Shown: positions 31,125 to 43,025, counted from the first letter of the stretch. The stretch is DNA of 64,000 nt from Bradyrhizobium sp. CCGB12 (GCF_024199845.1 NZ_JANADO010000001.1:6386001-6450000), one strand, 5' to 3'. Made by a program: numbers and translations. The notes: generated by a model from the sequence alone, not told the origin.

Positions 31125-32009
31125 ATGGACCGGCTCGAAGCCATGCACGTCTTCGTCACCGTCGCCGATCTGCGCGGCTTTGCGCCGGCGGCGCGCAAGC
31201 TGCGCCTGTCACCTTCGGCCGTGACGCGGCTGATCGCGGCGCTGGAAGAGCATCTCGGCGCGCGACTGTTGCAGCGGACCACGCGGCAGGTGACGCTGAC
31301 CGATGTCGGCACGCGCTATCTGGAGCGCGCGCGGCGAATCCTCGCTGATGTCGAGGAAGCCGACGGCTCGGCGCGGCAGGAGCGCAACCGGCCGAGCGGG
31401 CGCCTCGTGGTGTCGGCGCCGGTCGGCTTCGGCCGTCTGCATGTCGGGCCGGTCATGACCGCCTATCTCAAGCGTCATCCCGAGGTCGCCTGCGAATTGC
31501 GACTGACGGATCATCTGGTGAACCTCGTCGAGGACGCCGTCGATGCCGCGGTACGAATCGGCCATCTCGCCGATTCCTCGCTGGTCGCGCGCCAGGTCGG
31601 CGAGATGCGGCGGATCGTGGTGGCCGCACCCGGCTATCTCAAGCGTCACGGCGAACCCAAGACGCCGGAAGCGTTGCTCGCGCATCAGACCATCGCGTTC
31701 GGCGCATCCGCAAGCTGGCGCTTCGTGCAGGACGGCCGCGACGTCGATGTGTCGCCGAGCCCGCGCTTCACCAGCAACAGCGCCGACGCCGCCCTGCAAT
31801 ATGCCGAGGCCGGCGGCGGCGTGACACGCGTGCTGGCCTATCAGGCCGCCGAGGGACTGAAGCGCGGGCGACTGAAAATCGTGCTCGCAGAATATGAGCA
31901 GCCGGCGCTGCCGATCCACATTGTCTACCCGACCTCGCGCCTGCTCTCGGCCAAGGTGCGCGCGTTCATCGATCTCGTGGTGGAGACCACGGAGTGGAGG
32001 TTTGGGTAA
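31125..32009 (+). CDS. LysR-family transcriptional regulator
   Basis: A 294-residue LysR regulator. MDRLEAMHVFVTVADLRGF is a common start in this family, so ATG 31125 was chosen over the longer frame. The winged helix occupies about 1-60 (KLRLSPSAVTRLIAALEEHLG, then RLLQRTTRQVTLTDVG), and the effector domain about 88-290. The lone-neighbour arrangement, divergent from the PNPOx-like gene with a T-N11-A dyad between, suggests autoregulation and control of that gene. The ligand is unknown. Confidence 0.9.
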   Translation: MDRLEAMHVFVTVADLRGFAPAARKLRLSPSAVTRLIAALEEHLGARLLQRTTRQVTLTDVGTRYLERARRILADVEEADGSARQERNRPSGRLVVSAPVGFGRLHVGPVMTAYLKRHPEVACELRLTDHLVNLVEDAVDAAVRIGHLADSSLVARQVGEMRRIVVAAPGYLKRHGEPKTPEALLAHQTIAFGASASWRFVQDGRDVDVSPSPRFTSNSADAALQYAEAGGGVTRVLAYQAAEGLKRGRLKIVLAEYEQPALPIHIVYPTSRLLSAKVRAFIDLVVETTEWRFG

Positions 32010-32086
32010 CTCGTGTCCCGGACGCGGCGCGAAGCGTTGCATCCGGGGGCACAACAGCGAGGTGTGCCGCACCGCTATCCTCACAT

Positions 32087-32202
32087 CGTCATTGCGGGCG
32101 CAGCGAAGCAATCCAGAATCTTTCCGCGAAGGCAGTCTGGATTGCTTCGCGGAGCCTGTCATCGGGCCGCGCTTCGCGCGGACCCGTTGGCTCGCAATGA
32201 CG
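32087..32202. repeat. Intergenic palindromic repeat, family B copy 3
   Basis: Ends CGTCATTGCGGGCGCAGC and CTCGCAATGACG; inner arms GAAGCAATCCAGA and TCTGGATTGCTTC. It is longer than copies 1 and 2 because of an extra segment with CCGCGCTTCGCGCGG near the right end. Located between convergent lysR and paaI-like genes. Confidence 0.85.
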
Positions 32203-32296
32203 GAGCAAGGGGCGACATGGCGGCCTACTCACGTATCTCGGCTCTGCAGCGCACCGCTGAAGAAGCGTTGCACTGCGTCCGGGGCACGAGAGAGCG

Positions 32297-32716
32297 TCAC
32301 CCCTTCTTCGGCACCACGCGAAACGTCCCACTCGCGCGCGCGATCACGACGCCATCGGCCCACACCAGGCACTGGGCGAAGCAGATCGTCTTGCCGGTCT
32401 TGATCACATCGCTCTCGATCGAACACCACTGGCCGATCTCGGCGGAGCCGACGAAATCGACCGAGAGCGAGACCGTCACGAACGAGGTGGTCCAGTTCGT
32501 CGACAGCGCGCAGCTGTAGCCCATGGCATTGTCGGCGAGCGCCGTGATGAGGCCGCCATGGATCAGGCCGCGGCCGTTGGTGTGCGGCCTTGCCAGCCGC
32601 AGGCCGATGATCATGGCCTTGTCGGTCGTCTTGGAGTAAAGCGGCTCCCAGGGTTCGGTAAGAGGGCTCTTGCGGAACAGCGGTTCGAAGCCGTCGGGGA
32701 TGTCGGTGGAGGTCAT
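32297..32716 (-). CDS. PaaI-family hotdog thioesterase
   Basis: A 139-residue single hotdog domain protein. RGLIHGGLITALADNAMGYS near residue 50 contains the HGG motif and the downstream acidic residue (Asp) used for thioester hydrolysis in PaaI-type enzymes. It would hydrolyse aromatic or short acyl-CoA, possibly recycling CoA from dead-end intermediates. It lies just upstream, in the same direction, of no clear operon partner: a family B repeat separates it from pobA. The substrate is not predictable. Confidence 0.85.
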   Translation of the reverse strand: MTSTDIPDGFEPLFRKSPLTEPWEPLYSKTTDKAMIIGLRLARPHTNGRGLIHGGLITALADNAMGYSCALSTNWTTSFVTVSLSVDFVGSAEIGQWCSIESDVIKTGKTICFAQCLVWADGVVIARASGTFRVVPKKG

Positions 32717-32830
32717 GGGTGTCTCGCGCCTCGCTGGTGAGTTGCCGGCATTGAACGCGATGTGGATGACGGTTTCACCGCCTACAAAGTTTTAAACGGG
32801 ATTTGCGCGGGCGTTTGAAACGGGCACTCC

Positions 32831-32947
32831 CGTCATTGCGAGGAGCTCGCGACAAAATTGCGTAGCAATTTTGCGCTGATGCGACGAAGCAATCCAGAAT
32901 CTTTCTGCGGAGGCAGTCTGGATTGCTTCGCTACGCTCGCAATGACG
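32831..32947. repeat. Intergenic palindromic repeat, family B copy 4
   Basis: Ends CGTCATTGCGAGGAGC and CTACGCTCGCAATGACG; inner arms GAAGCAATCCAGA and TCTGGATTGCTTC; an extra internal hairpin AAAATTGC-GTA-GCAATTTT on the left side. It lies directly downstream of pobA. Confidence 0.85.
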
Positions 32948-32969
32948 GAGTATGTGGCAGCGGCGTGCC

Positions 32970-35421
<2,452 letters not shown>

Positions 35422-35507
35422 CCCTTCGTTGGAATGGATGTGGCGGCGGGAGACGTCTCGCCGCCATTCTTCTGCAAGTGCGCCGTTAGGAGCGCACGAC
35501 GCTTCCT

Positions 35508-35652
35508 CCCCCTCTCCCCGCTTGCGGGGAGAGGGTTGGGGTGAGGGGGAGTCTCCGCGGGGACGGTGACAGTCGGACTCGCGGAGAGTCCCCCTCACCC
35601 GGAATCCGCGCTTACGCGCGCATTCCGGCCTCTCCCCGCAGGCGGGGAGAGG
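35508..35652. repeat. Intergenic palindromic repeat, family A copy 3
   Basis: Ends with hairpins CTCTCCCCGCTTGCGGGGAGAG and CTCTCCCCGCAGGCGGGGAGAG in shortened form (CTCCCCG...CGGGGAG). Inner arms GGGGGAGTCTCCGCG and CGCGGAGAGTCCCCC are nearly inverse. It splits dctP from dctQ within one TRAP operon. Confidence 0.82.
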
Positions 35653-35682
35653 CGAAGGACCGACGCAGGATCGAGAGCGAGA

Positions 35683-36219
35683 ATGACATCACAGGACGAG
35701 ACACTTCCCACAAAGCGCGGCTGGATGGACCGCTTCATCGATGCGATCGAATGGATCGCGGCCGGCTTCGTCGGCATCGTCGCGCTCGACATTTTCCTGT
35801 CGGTGCTGCTCCGCAACACGCTGAACTATTCGATCCCCGACAGTTTCGACATCGGCCGCATGCTGCTCGGCATCCTGATTTTCTGGGGCATCGCGGCGAC
35901 CTCCTATCGCGGCACCCACATCACGGTCGACCTCGTCTGGGGCAATGTCGGACCGCGCTACCAGCGCTGGATCGACGTGTTCGCAACTTTGGTGCTGCTG
36001 TTCGTCGTCACCGTGCAGACCTGGACGCTGTTCGACAAGGTGCGCGGCACCTACAACGACAACGTCCAGACCTTCGACATGCACATGCCGACCTGGCCGT
36101 TCTTCGCGATCGCCTGGATCGGCGACGTCTCGGCCGTGCTGCTGATCGCGATCCGCACCTACCGGCTGATCTTCCATCCCGAAGAGATGCATGACCCCAA
36201 GCTGAAGGCGACCGAGTAA
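35683..36219 (+). CDS. dctQ: TRAP transporter small permease DctQ-type
   Basis: A 178-residue inner-membrane protein with four hydrophobic segments, the normal DctQ topology. ATG 35683 (MTSQDETLPTKRG) was chosen because the frame upstream runs through repeat DNA. GILIFWGIAATSYRGTHITVDLVW near residue 63-86 is the conserved core segment. It is followed two bases later by dctM. Confidence 0.9.
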   Translation: MTSQDETLPTKRGWMDRFIDAIEWIAAGFVGIVALDIFLSVLLRNTLNYSIPDSFDIGRMLLGILIFWGIAATSYRGTHITVDLVWGNVGPRYQRWIDVFATLVLLFVVTVQTWTLFDKVRGTYNDNVQTFDMHMPTWPFFAIAWIGDVSAVLLIAIRTYRLIFHPEEMHDPKLKATE

Positions 36220-36221
36220 TC

Positions 36222-37541
36222 ATGAGCACCGATGCCGTCGCCGTACTCGGCTTTGTTTCCCTCTTCGTCCTGATGCTGCTGCGCGTCCCCGTCGGCATGG
36301 CCATGGGCCTCGTCGGCGTCTCCGGCTTCGCCTATCTCGTCAATGGGACGGCGGCGCTGAAGCTGGTCGGGCAGACCTCGATGCGCACGGTCACCGACTA
36401 CACGTTCGGCGTCATCCCGATGTTCCTGCTGATGGGCGCCTTCGTCAGCAATAGCGGCATGAGCCGCGAGCTGTTCCGCGCCGCCAACGGCTTTGTCGGC
36501 CATCTGCGCGGCGGGCTCGGCATCGCCACCGTCGGCGCCTGCGGCGGCTTTGCCGCGATCTGCGGCTCCTCGGTCGCGACCGCCGCGACCTTCTCCGCCG
36601 TCGCCTATCCCGAGATGCGCCGCTTCGGCTATCCGCAATCCTTTGCCACCGGCGTGATCGCCGCCGGCGGCACGCTCGGCGCCATGCTGCCGCCCTCCAC
36701 CGTGCTCGCGGTCTATGGCATCATCACCGAGCAGGACATCGGAAAACTCTTCATCGCCGGCATCATTCCGGGCCTTTTGGCGATGACCATGTACATGATC
36801 ACGATCGGCCTGATCGGCTATTTCCGCCCCGATTTCCTGCCCAAGGGCAAGGTGCTGCCGTGGCGCGAGCGCATTGCCGGGCTGAAGGACATCTGGGCGC
36901 CGGTGCTGCTGTTCGTCTTCGTCATCGGCGGGCTCTACGGCCTGCCCTTCCTGCCGCGCTTCACGCCGACGGAAGCCGGCGGCGTCGGCGCCACCGGCGC
37001 CTTCATCATCGGCGTGCTGACGGGCCGGCTCGACCGCGAGAAGGTGCTGGCCTCGCTGCTTCAGGCAACGCGCACGGCGGCCGCGGTGTTCACCGTGCTG
37101 ATCGGCGCCCTGATCTTCGGCTATTTCCTGACGGTGACGCAGACGCCGCAGAAGGTCACGGAACTCCTGACCGGGCTCGGCCTCGGTCCCTATGGCGTGC
37201 TGGCGCTGATCATGGTGATGTATCTCGTGCTCGGCTGCCTGATGGACGCCATGGCGATGATCATCCTGACCGTGCCGATCATCTTCCCCGTGATCATGCA
37301 TCTCGGCTTCGACCCGATCTGGTTCGGCGTCATCATCGTGATGACCGTCGAGCTCGGCCTGATCCATCCGCCGGTCGGCATGAACGTCTTCGTCATCAAG
37401 AGCGTGGTGAAGGACGTCTCCTTCTCCACCATCTTCAAGGGCGTCATTCCGTTCGTGGCGACCGATCTCGTGCGGCTCTTGATCCTGATCGCCTTCCCGC
37501 TGCTGGCGACCTGGCTGCCGACGCGGATGATGGCGCACTAG
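36222..37541 (+). CDS. dctM: TRAP transporter large permease DctM-type
   Basis: A 439-residue sodium-coupled permease with about twelve hydrophobic segments. Family landmarks: VSGFAYLVNG near 28, IPMFLLMGAFVSNSG near 65, AICGSSVATAATFSAVAYPEM near 107, GGTLGAMLPPSTVLAVYG near 146, and VELGLIHPPVGMNVFVI near 380. It completes the DctPQM importer driven by the sodium gradient. Confidence 0.94.
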   Translation: MSTDAVAVLGFVSLFVLMLLRVPVGMAMGLVGVSGFAYLVNGTAALKLVGQTSMRTVTDYTFGVIPMFLLMGAFVSNSGMSRELFRAANGFVGHLRGGLGIATVGACGGFAAICGSSVATAATFSAVAYPEMRRFGYPQSFATGVIAAGGTLGAMLPPSTVLAVYGIITEQDIGKLFIAGIIPGLLAMTMYMITIGLIGYFRPDFLPKGKVLPWRERIAGLKDIWAPVLLFVFVIGGLYGLPFLPRFTPTEAGGVGATGAFIIGVLTGRLDREKVLASLLQATRTAAAVFTVLIGALIFGYFLTVTQTPQKVTELLTGLGLGPYGVLALIMVMYLVLGCLMDAMAMIILTVPIIFPVIMHLGFDPIWFGVIIVMTVELGLIHPPVGMNVFVIKSVVKDVSFSTIFKGVIPFVATDLVRLLILIAFPLLATWLPTRMMAH

Positions 37542-37578
37542 CCGTGATACGATTGAATGCTGCGCGGTGCGGTCGCTT

Positions 37579-37716
37579 CCCCTCTCCCCTTGTGGGAGAG
37601 GGTGGCTCGCCGCGATAGCGGCGAGCCGGGTGAGGGGTCTCTCTCCACGAGCTTGCTGGTGGAGAGAGACCCCTCATCCGGCGCTTCGCGCCACCTTCTC
37701 CCACAAGGGGAGAAGG
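37579..37716. repeat. Intergenic palindromic repeat, family A copy 2
   Basis: Same structure as copy 1 in mirror order: CCTCTCCCCTTGTGGGAGAGG at the left, GGCTCGCCGC-GATA-GCGGCGAGCC next, a central AGAGAGACCCCTCATCCGG mirror, and CCTTCTCCCACAAGGGGAGAAGG shortened at the right. It lies between dctM and the DUF3237 gene. Confidence 0.87.
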
Positions 37717-37754
37717 AAGGGCAGCGGCGCACTGCGATACATTAGAGGTGACTG

Positions 37755-38213
37755 ATGACCCCCACGCTCGAAACCAAATACGTCTTCACCATCACCGCTC
37801 ATATCGGCGACGTCGTTACCGCCGGCGAGACCGGGATTGGCGTCCGCCGCATCATTCCGATCATCGGCGGCGAGGTGACGGGCGCGGTCACCGGCAAGGT
37901 GCTTCCCTTCGGCGCCGATTTCCAGACCATCCGCCCCAACGAGCTGATCGATCTCGAAGCCAGATACGCCTTCGAGACCGACGATGGCGCGACCGTCTAT
38001 GTGGAGAACAAGGGCATGCGCTTCGGCCCGGTCGAGCTGCTGCAGAAGCTCAAGCGCGGCGAGGCTGTCGATCCGAAGCTGATCTATTTCCGCACCGTGC
38101 CGAAATTCGAGACCGGGCATGAAAAGTATCGCTGGCTGATGGACCACATCTTCGTGGGGTCAGCCGCGAGGCATGCGGACCGCGTGGTGATCGACGTGCA
38201 CCAGGTGATGTGA
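37755..38213 (+). CDS. DUF3237-family protein
   Basis: A 152-residue protein matching DUF3237 (UPF0311): TLETKYVFTITAHIGDVVTAG at the N-terminus, RRIIPIIGGEVTGAVTGKVLPFGADFQ near 32-58 and IYFRTVPKFETG near 115. The family is small beta-barrel proteins of unknown function found near catabolic genes. ATG 37755 follows GAGGTG. It lies in the same direction as the TRAP genes but is separated by a repeat. A role with the imported acid is possible but unproven. Confidence 0.85.
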   Translation: MTPTLETKYVFTITAHIGDVVTAGETGIGVRRIIPIIGGEVTGAVTGKVLPFGADFQTIRPNELIDLEARYAFETDDGATVYVENKGMRFGPVELLQKLKRGEAVDPKLIYFRTVPKFETGHEKYRWLMDHIFVGSAARHADRVVIDVHQVM

Positions 38214-38292
38214 GGATTCTGTCTTTGCCCGGGGACGGACCTGGTTCAGGATGTGATCTGCACAAAGTTGTGTAGACCACGGGAGTCCCACC

Positions 38293-38973
38293 ATGTCTCT
38301 TATGGCTTCCAGCGAACCAAGCTCCCAACATGCCTTCGATTCCGCCGAAATGGGCGCCATCGCTCATCTCTACCGCGGCGAGGTCTATCGCTCGACGATC
38401 TGGCGAACGCGGCTCGACAACACGACCAATTGGTCGATCGTCACGATGGGCATCGCGCTGTCGACGACCTTTTCGAGCCCGGAGGCTTCGCCTCTGCCAC
38501 TCGTACTTGTCGGACTGCTCCTTGCCGTTTTCCTCGGGATGGAAGCGCGGCGTTATCGCTATTTCAATGTCTGGCGTGCCCGGGCTCGTTGGCTGGAGAA
38601 GAATTTCTATGCGCCAATTTTCACCGGTGAAGCGCACGACGACAGTTGGAAGGCTATCCTGGCGCGCGACTACACGGCACCCCGCCACCACATCTCGCTT
38701 GTCCGCGCTGCGGGACGGCGGTTGCGTCGGAACTACGTTTGGATCCTCGCCATCCAGGCGACCGCCTATTACGGCAAGATTGCAATCCATCCTACGCCCG
38801 CGGTCACCTTGACGGAACTTATCGATCGCGCTGCGGTCGGACCGATTCCCGGCTGGGTCATCCTGATCATGGGCTTTGCCTACAATTTCGGGTGGCTGGC
38901 GTTCGCGCTCGGCACGATGTGGCTCGACCGACGCGAGCACGGAGCCAAGGACGACCAGGTCGCGATGGGCTGA
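38293..38973 (+). CDS. DUF2270 predicted integral membrane protein
   Basis: A 226-residue protein with four likely membrane segments: about 50-65 and 70-85 (LPLVLVGLLLAVFLGMEARR), then near 150 and near 200 (VILIMGFAYNFGWLAFALG). The HLYRGEVYRSTIWRTRLDNTTNWS segment near residue 20-45 and FNVWRARARWLEKNFYAP near 95 mark DUF2270. GGGAG lies seven bases before the start. Function unknown. It stands alone between the DUF3237 gene and the hydroxycinnamate operon. Confidence 0.85.
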   Translation: MSLMASSEPSSQHAFDSAEMGAIAHLYRGEVYRSTIWRTRLDNTTNWSIVTMGIALSTTFSSPEASPLPLVLVGLLLAVFLGMEARRYRYFNVWRARARWLEKNFYAPIFTGEAHDDSWKAILARDYTAPRHHISLVRAAGRRLRRNYVWILAIQATAYYGKIAIHPTPAVTLTELIDRAAVGPIPGWVILIMGFAYNFGWLAFALGTMWLDRREHGAKDDQVAMG

Positions 38974-39052
38974 TGACAGCGAGCGGTTACTCCCGTTCCT
39001 CGGGGAGCCGAGGCGAGCGCAGCCGCCCTGCCGCCTGGGAGGGCTCCCCGCC

Positions 39053-39085
39053 TTGACTCCCGCCAAAATCGTTATACAACATAAC
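39053..39085 (+). promoter_or_regulatory. Promoter with overlapping GTTAT-N5-ATAAC operator
   Basis: TTGACT (39053-39058), 16-base spacer, TACAAC (39075-39080). A perfect dyad GTTAT-ACAAC-ATAAC (39071-39085) covers the -10. Binding there would block the crotonase/feruloyl-CoA synthase operon that starts at 39105. Related dyads lie at 22903 and 34207. Confidence 0.68.
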
Positions 39086-39104
39086 TATTCTGACAAGGAC
39101 GCAA

Positions 39105-39914
39105 ATGACACAGGGAAACGCCGAGACCCCCAACGCGGGCGCCTCCGGGCTTTTGAGGATCGAGCGGGCGGACCGGGTTCTGACCGTGGGTCTTAACCGG
39201 CCGGCCAAGCGCAATGCGCTCAATGACGGCATCATCCTGGAAATCGGCGAGTGTTTTGCATCCCTGCCCGAGGACATCGGCGCGGTCGTCATCCACGGGA
39301 TCGGCGACCATTTCTCCAGTGGTCTCGACCTGTCGGAATTGACCGAACATGACGCGACCGGCGGCCTTCTCCATTCCCAGATGTGGCACCGGGTGTTCGA
39401 CCGCATCCAGTACAGCCGCGTGCCCGTCATCGCTGCGCTCAAGGGCGCCGTGATCGGCGGCGGCCTCGAACTTGCCTGCGCTGCGCATATTCGCGTCGCC
39501 GAGCCCTCGACCTATTTCGCGCTCCCGGAGGGCCAGCGCGGCATCTTCGTCGGCGGCGGCGGCTCGGTGCGGCTGCCGCGGCTGATCGGCGTCGCCAGGA
39601 TGATGGACATGATGCTGACCGGCCGCGTCTATAGCGCGACCGAAGGCGCCTCCTACGGCTTTGCGCAATATGTGACGGAAGCCGGCAACGGCCTCGGCAA
39701 GGCGCTGGAGCTCGCCACCAAGGTCGCCGCCAACGCGCCGCTGACGAATTTCGCCGTGCTTCAGGCGCTGCCGATGATCGCGGAGGCCAATCCGCAGACC
39801 GGCCTGCTGATGGAATCGCTGATGGCGACGGTCGCGCAGAGCGACAAGGAAGCCAAGCGCAGGATCCGCGAATTCCTCGAACACAAGACCGCAAAGGTGA
39901 AGCCGAAGTCATGA
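39105..39914 (+). CDS. Enoyl-CoA hydratase/crotonase of the hydroxycinnamate operon (CouA-like)
   Basis: A 269-residue crotonase. GAVIGGGLELACAAHIRVAE near residue 110 carries the oxyanion loop, and FALPEGQRGIFVGGGGSVRLPR near 140 carries the second conserved acidic site. It would hydrate the double bond of a hydroxycinnamoyl-CoA; some family members also cleave it to an aldehyde plus acetyl-CoA. Which applies cannot be read from these motifs alone. Its stop overlaps the feruloyl-CoA synthase start, a pairing like CouA-CouB of Rhodopseudomonas. First gene of the operon after the dyad-bearing promoter. Confidence 0.85.
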   Translation: MTQGNAETPNAGASGLLRIERADRVLTVGLNRPAKRNALNDGIILEIGECFASLPEDIGAVVIHGIGDHFSSGLDLSELTEHDATGGLLHSQMWHRVFDRIQYSRVPVIAALKGAVIGGGLELACAAHIRVAEPSTYFALPEGQRGIFVGGGGSVRLPRLIGVARMMDMMLTGRVYSATEGASYGFAQYVTEAGNGLGKALELATKVAANAPLTNFAVLQALPMIAEANPQTGLLMESLMATVAQSDKEAKRRIREFLEHKTAKVKPKS

Positions 39915-41794
39915 GCGCGCAGCCGTCCTCTTCCAGCATGGAACGCGGCGCGAGCACTTTCCCGCTGCGGCCCATCTCGTTCGGCGATCCCGTCGTCGAC
40001 ATCGAACGCCGCGACGATGGCACGATCTACCTGCGGCCAAAGCAGCCGCTCGGCGACTATCCCGTCCGCATCACCGACCGCCTGCATCATTGGGCGAACA
40101 CGACGCCCGACCGCGTCTTCATGGCCGAGCGCGAGGGCGGCCGCGGCTGGCGCAAGATCACCTACGCCGAGCTTCTCACCGCGAGCCGGCACATTGCTTC
40201 AAGCCTGATTGCGCGCGGCCTGTCGGCAGAGCGGCCGGTCGTCATCCTCTCCGGCAATTCGATCGACCACGCCTTGCTCGCCTTCGGCGCGTACTATGCC
40301 GGCATCCCGTTCTGCCCGGTGTCGCCGGCCTATTCACTGGTGTCGAAGGATTACGGCAAGCTCTCTTACCTGATGAAGCTGCTGACGCCCGGCCTCGTCT
40401 TCGCGGAGGATGGCGACAGGTTCGCCGATGCACTGGCCGCCAACGTCTCGCTCGGCACCGAGATCGCCGCGTCCTATGGCCAGGTGCCGGGCCGCGACGT
40501 CACCTTGCTCGCCGACCTCATGGCGACACCGATCCGGGGCGACCTCGACGCGGTGCACGAACAGATCGGCCCCGACACCATCGCAAAATTTCTGCTGACC
40601 TCGGGCTCGACCGGCAATCCCAAGGCCGTCATCAACACCCAGCGCATGATCTGCGCCAACCAGGTGATGCTGCGCGAGACGCTTGCCTTCCTCAAGGACG
40701 AGCCGCCTGTGATCATCGACTGGCTGCCCTGGAATCACACCTTTGGCGGCAACCACAATATCGGGCTGACGCTCTACAATGGCGGCTCGATGTATCTGGA
40801 CGCCGGCAAGCCGATGCCCGGCGGCATCGAGGAGACCGTGCGCAATCTCCAGGAGATTTCGCCGACGGTCTATTTCAACGTGCCCAAGGGCTACGAATCG
40901 CTGCTGCCCTATCTGCGCGACGACCAGGGCCTGCGCGCAAAGTTCTTCGACCGGCTGCATGCGATGTTCTTCTCGGGTGCGGCGCTGTCGCCGTTCGTCT
41001 GGGACAGCCTCGACGAGCTCGCAGTAAAGGAAAAGGGCTATCGGGTGCCGATGCTGACCGGTCTCGGCGCGACCGAGACCGCGCCGTTCTTCATGTCGGT
41101 CAATCCGCGCACCAGTCGCTCGGGCCATGTCGGCCTGCCCGTTTCGGGCAATGACGCAAAACTGGTGCCGAACAACGGCAAGATGGAGGTGCGCGCCAAA
41201 GGCCCAAACGTGATGCCCGGCTACTGGCGCCAGGCGGACATCACCGCAAAATCCTTCGACGAGGAGGGTTTTTACAAGATGGGCGACGCGCTCAAGCCGG
41301 CCGACCCCGACGATCTGAACGCCGGCTTCGATTTCGACGGCCGCGTCAGCGAGGATTTCAAGCTCGCCAGCGGCACCTGGGTCAGCGTCGGCCCCTTGCG
41401 CGCGCGCTTCGTTGCGGCCTGCGCACCGCTGGTGCGCGACGTCGTCATCGCCGGCATCAACCGCGACGAGATCTCCGCGATCGTGCTGCTCGATCTCGAC
41501 GGCTGCCGGCTGATCAACCCGACACTGCCGGCCGACAACCTCACCGTCACCGCCCGCGACCGACTGGTGCGCGAGGCGTTCCGTGAGCGGCTGACGGGCT
41601 TCCTCAGCCAAGCCACCGGTTCCTCGACGCGGGTCACGCGCGCGATCCTGCTGGATACGCCGCTCTCGATCGACAAGGGCGAAGTCACCGACAAGGGCTC
41701 GATCAATCAGCGCGCGGTGCTCGAGCATCGCGGCGAGCTGATCGAAGAGCTCTACGCTGCCAATCCATCGGACCGTGTGATATCGGTCGCGTAA
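39911..41794 (+). CDS. fcs: Feruloyl-CoA synthase-type ligase
   Basis: A 627-residue ANL ligase of the feruloyl-CoA synthase family, longer than typical acyl-CoA ligases as expected. It activates p-coumarate, ferulate or caffeate with ATP and CoA. Motifs: [17 protein letters not shown] near residue 225 (phosphate loop), [22 protein letters not shown] near 272, and the [10 protein letters not shown] block near 388. [22 protein letters not shown] near 475-497 is specific to this subfamily, and the C-terminal lysine lies in [18 protein letters not shown]. Start overlaps the crotonase stop by four bases. Confidence 0.92.
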   Translation: MSAQPSSSSMERGASTFPLRPISFGDPVVDIERRDDGTIYLRPKQPLGDYPVRITDRLHHWANTTPDRVFMAEREGGRGWRKITYAELLTASRHIASSLIARGLSAERPVVILSGNSIDHALLAFGAYYAGIPFCPVSPAYSLVSKDYGKLSYLMKLLTPGLVFAEDGDRFADALAANVSLGTEIAASYGQVPGRDVTLLADLMATPIRGDLDAVHEQIGPDTIAKFLLTSGSTGNPKAVINTQRMICANQVMLRETLAFLKDEPPVIIDWLPWNHTFGGNHNIGLTLYNGGSMYLDAGKPMPGGIEETVRNLQEISPTVYFNVPKGYESLLPYLRDDQGLRAKFFDRLHAMFFSGAALSPFVWDSLDELAVKEKGYRVPMLTGLGATETAPFFMSVNPRTSRSGHVGLPVSGNDAKLVPNNGKMEVRAKGPNVMPGYWRQADITAKSFDEEGFYKMGDALKPADPDDLNAGFDFDGRVSEDFKLASGTWVSVGPLRARFVAACAPLVRDVVIAGINRDEISAIVLLDLDGCRLINPTLPADNLTVTARDRLVREAFRERLTGFLSQATGSSTRVTRAILLDTPLSIDKGEVTDKGSINQRAVLEHRGELIEELYAANPSDRVISVA

Positions 41795-41819
41795 GAAACC
41801 ATCGCTACAGGAGAACGCC

Positions 41820-42581
41820 ATGTTGTTGAAGGATCAGGCAGCCATCGTCACCGGCGGTGCATCGGGGCTCGGCGCGGCAACCGCGCGAAAGCTGGCGGCG
41901 CAGGGCGCAAAAGTCGCGGTGTGCGACCTCAATGCCAAGCTTGCGGAAACCGTTGCGGCCGAGATCAAGGGCGTTGCCGTGACCTGCGACGTGTCCGATG
42001 CCGCCTCGGCTGAGGCCGCGATTGCACAGGCGACCAAGGCTGTTGGCGCGCCGCGCGTGCTGGTCAATTGTGCCGGCATCGGCGTTGCCAAGCGCGTCGT
42101 CGGCCGCGACGGCCCGATGGCGCTCGCCGATTTCGACAAGGTGATCAAGGTCAACCTGATCGGCACCTTCAACATGCTGCGCCTCGCCGCCGCCGAGATG
42201 TCCAAGCTCGAGCCGCAGGCGACCGGCGAGCGCGGCGTCATCATCAACACCGCCTCCGTTGCCGCCTATGACGGCCAGATCGGGCAGTCGGCCTATTCGG
42301 CCTCGAAGGGCGGCATCGTCGGCATGACCTTGCCGATCGCACGCGAGCTGGCGCAGTTCGGCGTCCGCGTGCTGACGATCGCGCCCGGCCTGTTCCTGAC
42401 GCCGCTGCTCGCCAACCTGCCGCAGGAAGCCCAGGACTCGCTCGCCGCCGCGATCCCCTTCCCACGCCGGCTCGGCAACGCCGACGAATTCGCCGCGCTC
42501 GCGCTGCACATGGTCGAGAATCCGTACCTGAACGGCGAAGTGGTGCGCCTTGACGGCTCGCTGCGCATGGCGCCGAAGTAA
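41820..42581 (+). CDS. SDR-type 3-hydroxyacyl-CoA dehydrogenase (HSD10-like)
   Basis: A 253-residue classical [15 protein letters not shown] near 11-22 is the NAD loop, NCAG near 84, and the catalytic Ser-Tyr-Lys is in [22 protein letters not shown] near 145-165. The [23 protein letters not shown] run is close to type II 3-hydroxyacyl-CoA dehydrogenases. AGGAG precedes the start. In this operon it would oxidise the 3-hydroxy intermediate formed by the crotonase to the 3-keto ester, which argues for a beta-oxidative route. Confidence 0.88.
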   Translation: MLLKDQAAIVTGGASGLGAATARKLAAQGAKVAVCDLNAKLAETVAAEIKGVAVTCDVSDAASAEAAIAQATKAVGAPRVLVNCAGIGVAKRVVGRDGPMALADFDKVIKVNLIGTFNMLRLAAAEMSKLEPQATGERGVIINTASVAAYDGQIGQSAYSASKGGIVGMTLPIARELAQFGVRVLTIAPGLFLTPLLANLPQEAQDSLAAAIPFPRRLGNADEFAALALHMVENPYLNGEVVRLDGSLRMAPK

Positions 42582-42605
42582 GATCAGCAGAGCAAGGCGC
42601 GACGC

Positions 42606-43025
42606 ATGTTCGTGAACCGGCGCGACGTCCAGATCCAGTGGGGCGACTGCGACCCCGCCAACATCGTCTACTACCCGCGCTATTTCGCGATGTTCGACGA
42701 TTCGACGTCGACCCTGTTCGAGGTCGCCGGGTTTTCCAAGCAGGACCTGGTCCGCAAATACGGCCTGGTGGGGATTCCCATGGTCGACACGCGGGCCAAG
42801 TTCTACATCCCCTCGACCTATGGCGACTGGATCACCATCGAAACCAGCATCGAGAGCATCAAGCGCTCGAGCTTCGAGGTGAAGCACAACGTCTTCAAGG
42901 GCGAGGCGCTGGCGATCGAGGGGTTCGAGACCCGCGTCCTGGTCGGCCGCGATCCAGACAACCCCGACAAGCTGAAATCGGCACCGTTTCCGGCGGAAAT
43001 GGCCGCCAAATTCACGGGGAGTTAG
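42606..43025 (+). CDS. 4HBT-type acyl-CoA thioesterase (4-hydroxybenzoyl-CoA-like)
   Basis: A 139-residue hotdog protein with the 4-hydroxybenzoyl-CoA thioesterase signature QWGDCDPANIVYYPRYFAMFD near 11-31, including the catalytic aspartate of the DPA motif. It would release 4-hydroxybenzoate (or vanillate) and CoA at the end of the hydroxycinnamate route, feeding PobA. It lies 24 bases after the SDR. Substrate assignment is from motif and context. Confidence 0.87.
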   Translation: MFVNRRDVQIQWGDCDPANIVYYPRYFAMFDDSTSTLFEVAGFSKQDLVRKYGLVGIPMVDTRAKFYIPSTYGDWITIETSIESIKRSSFEVKHNVFKGEALAIEGFETRVLVGRDPDNPDKLKSAPFPAEMAAKFTGS

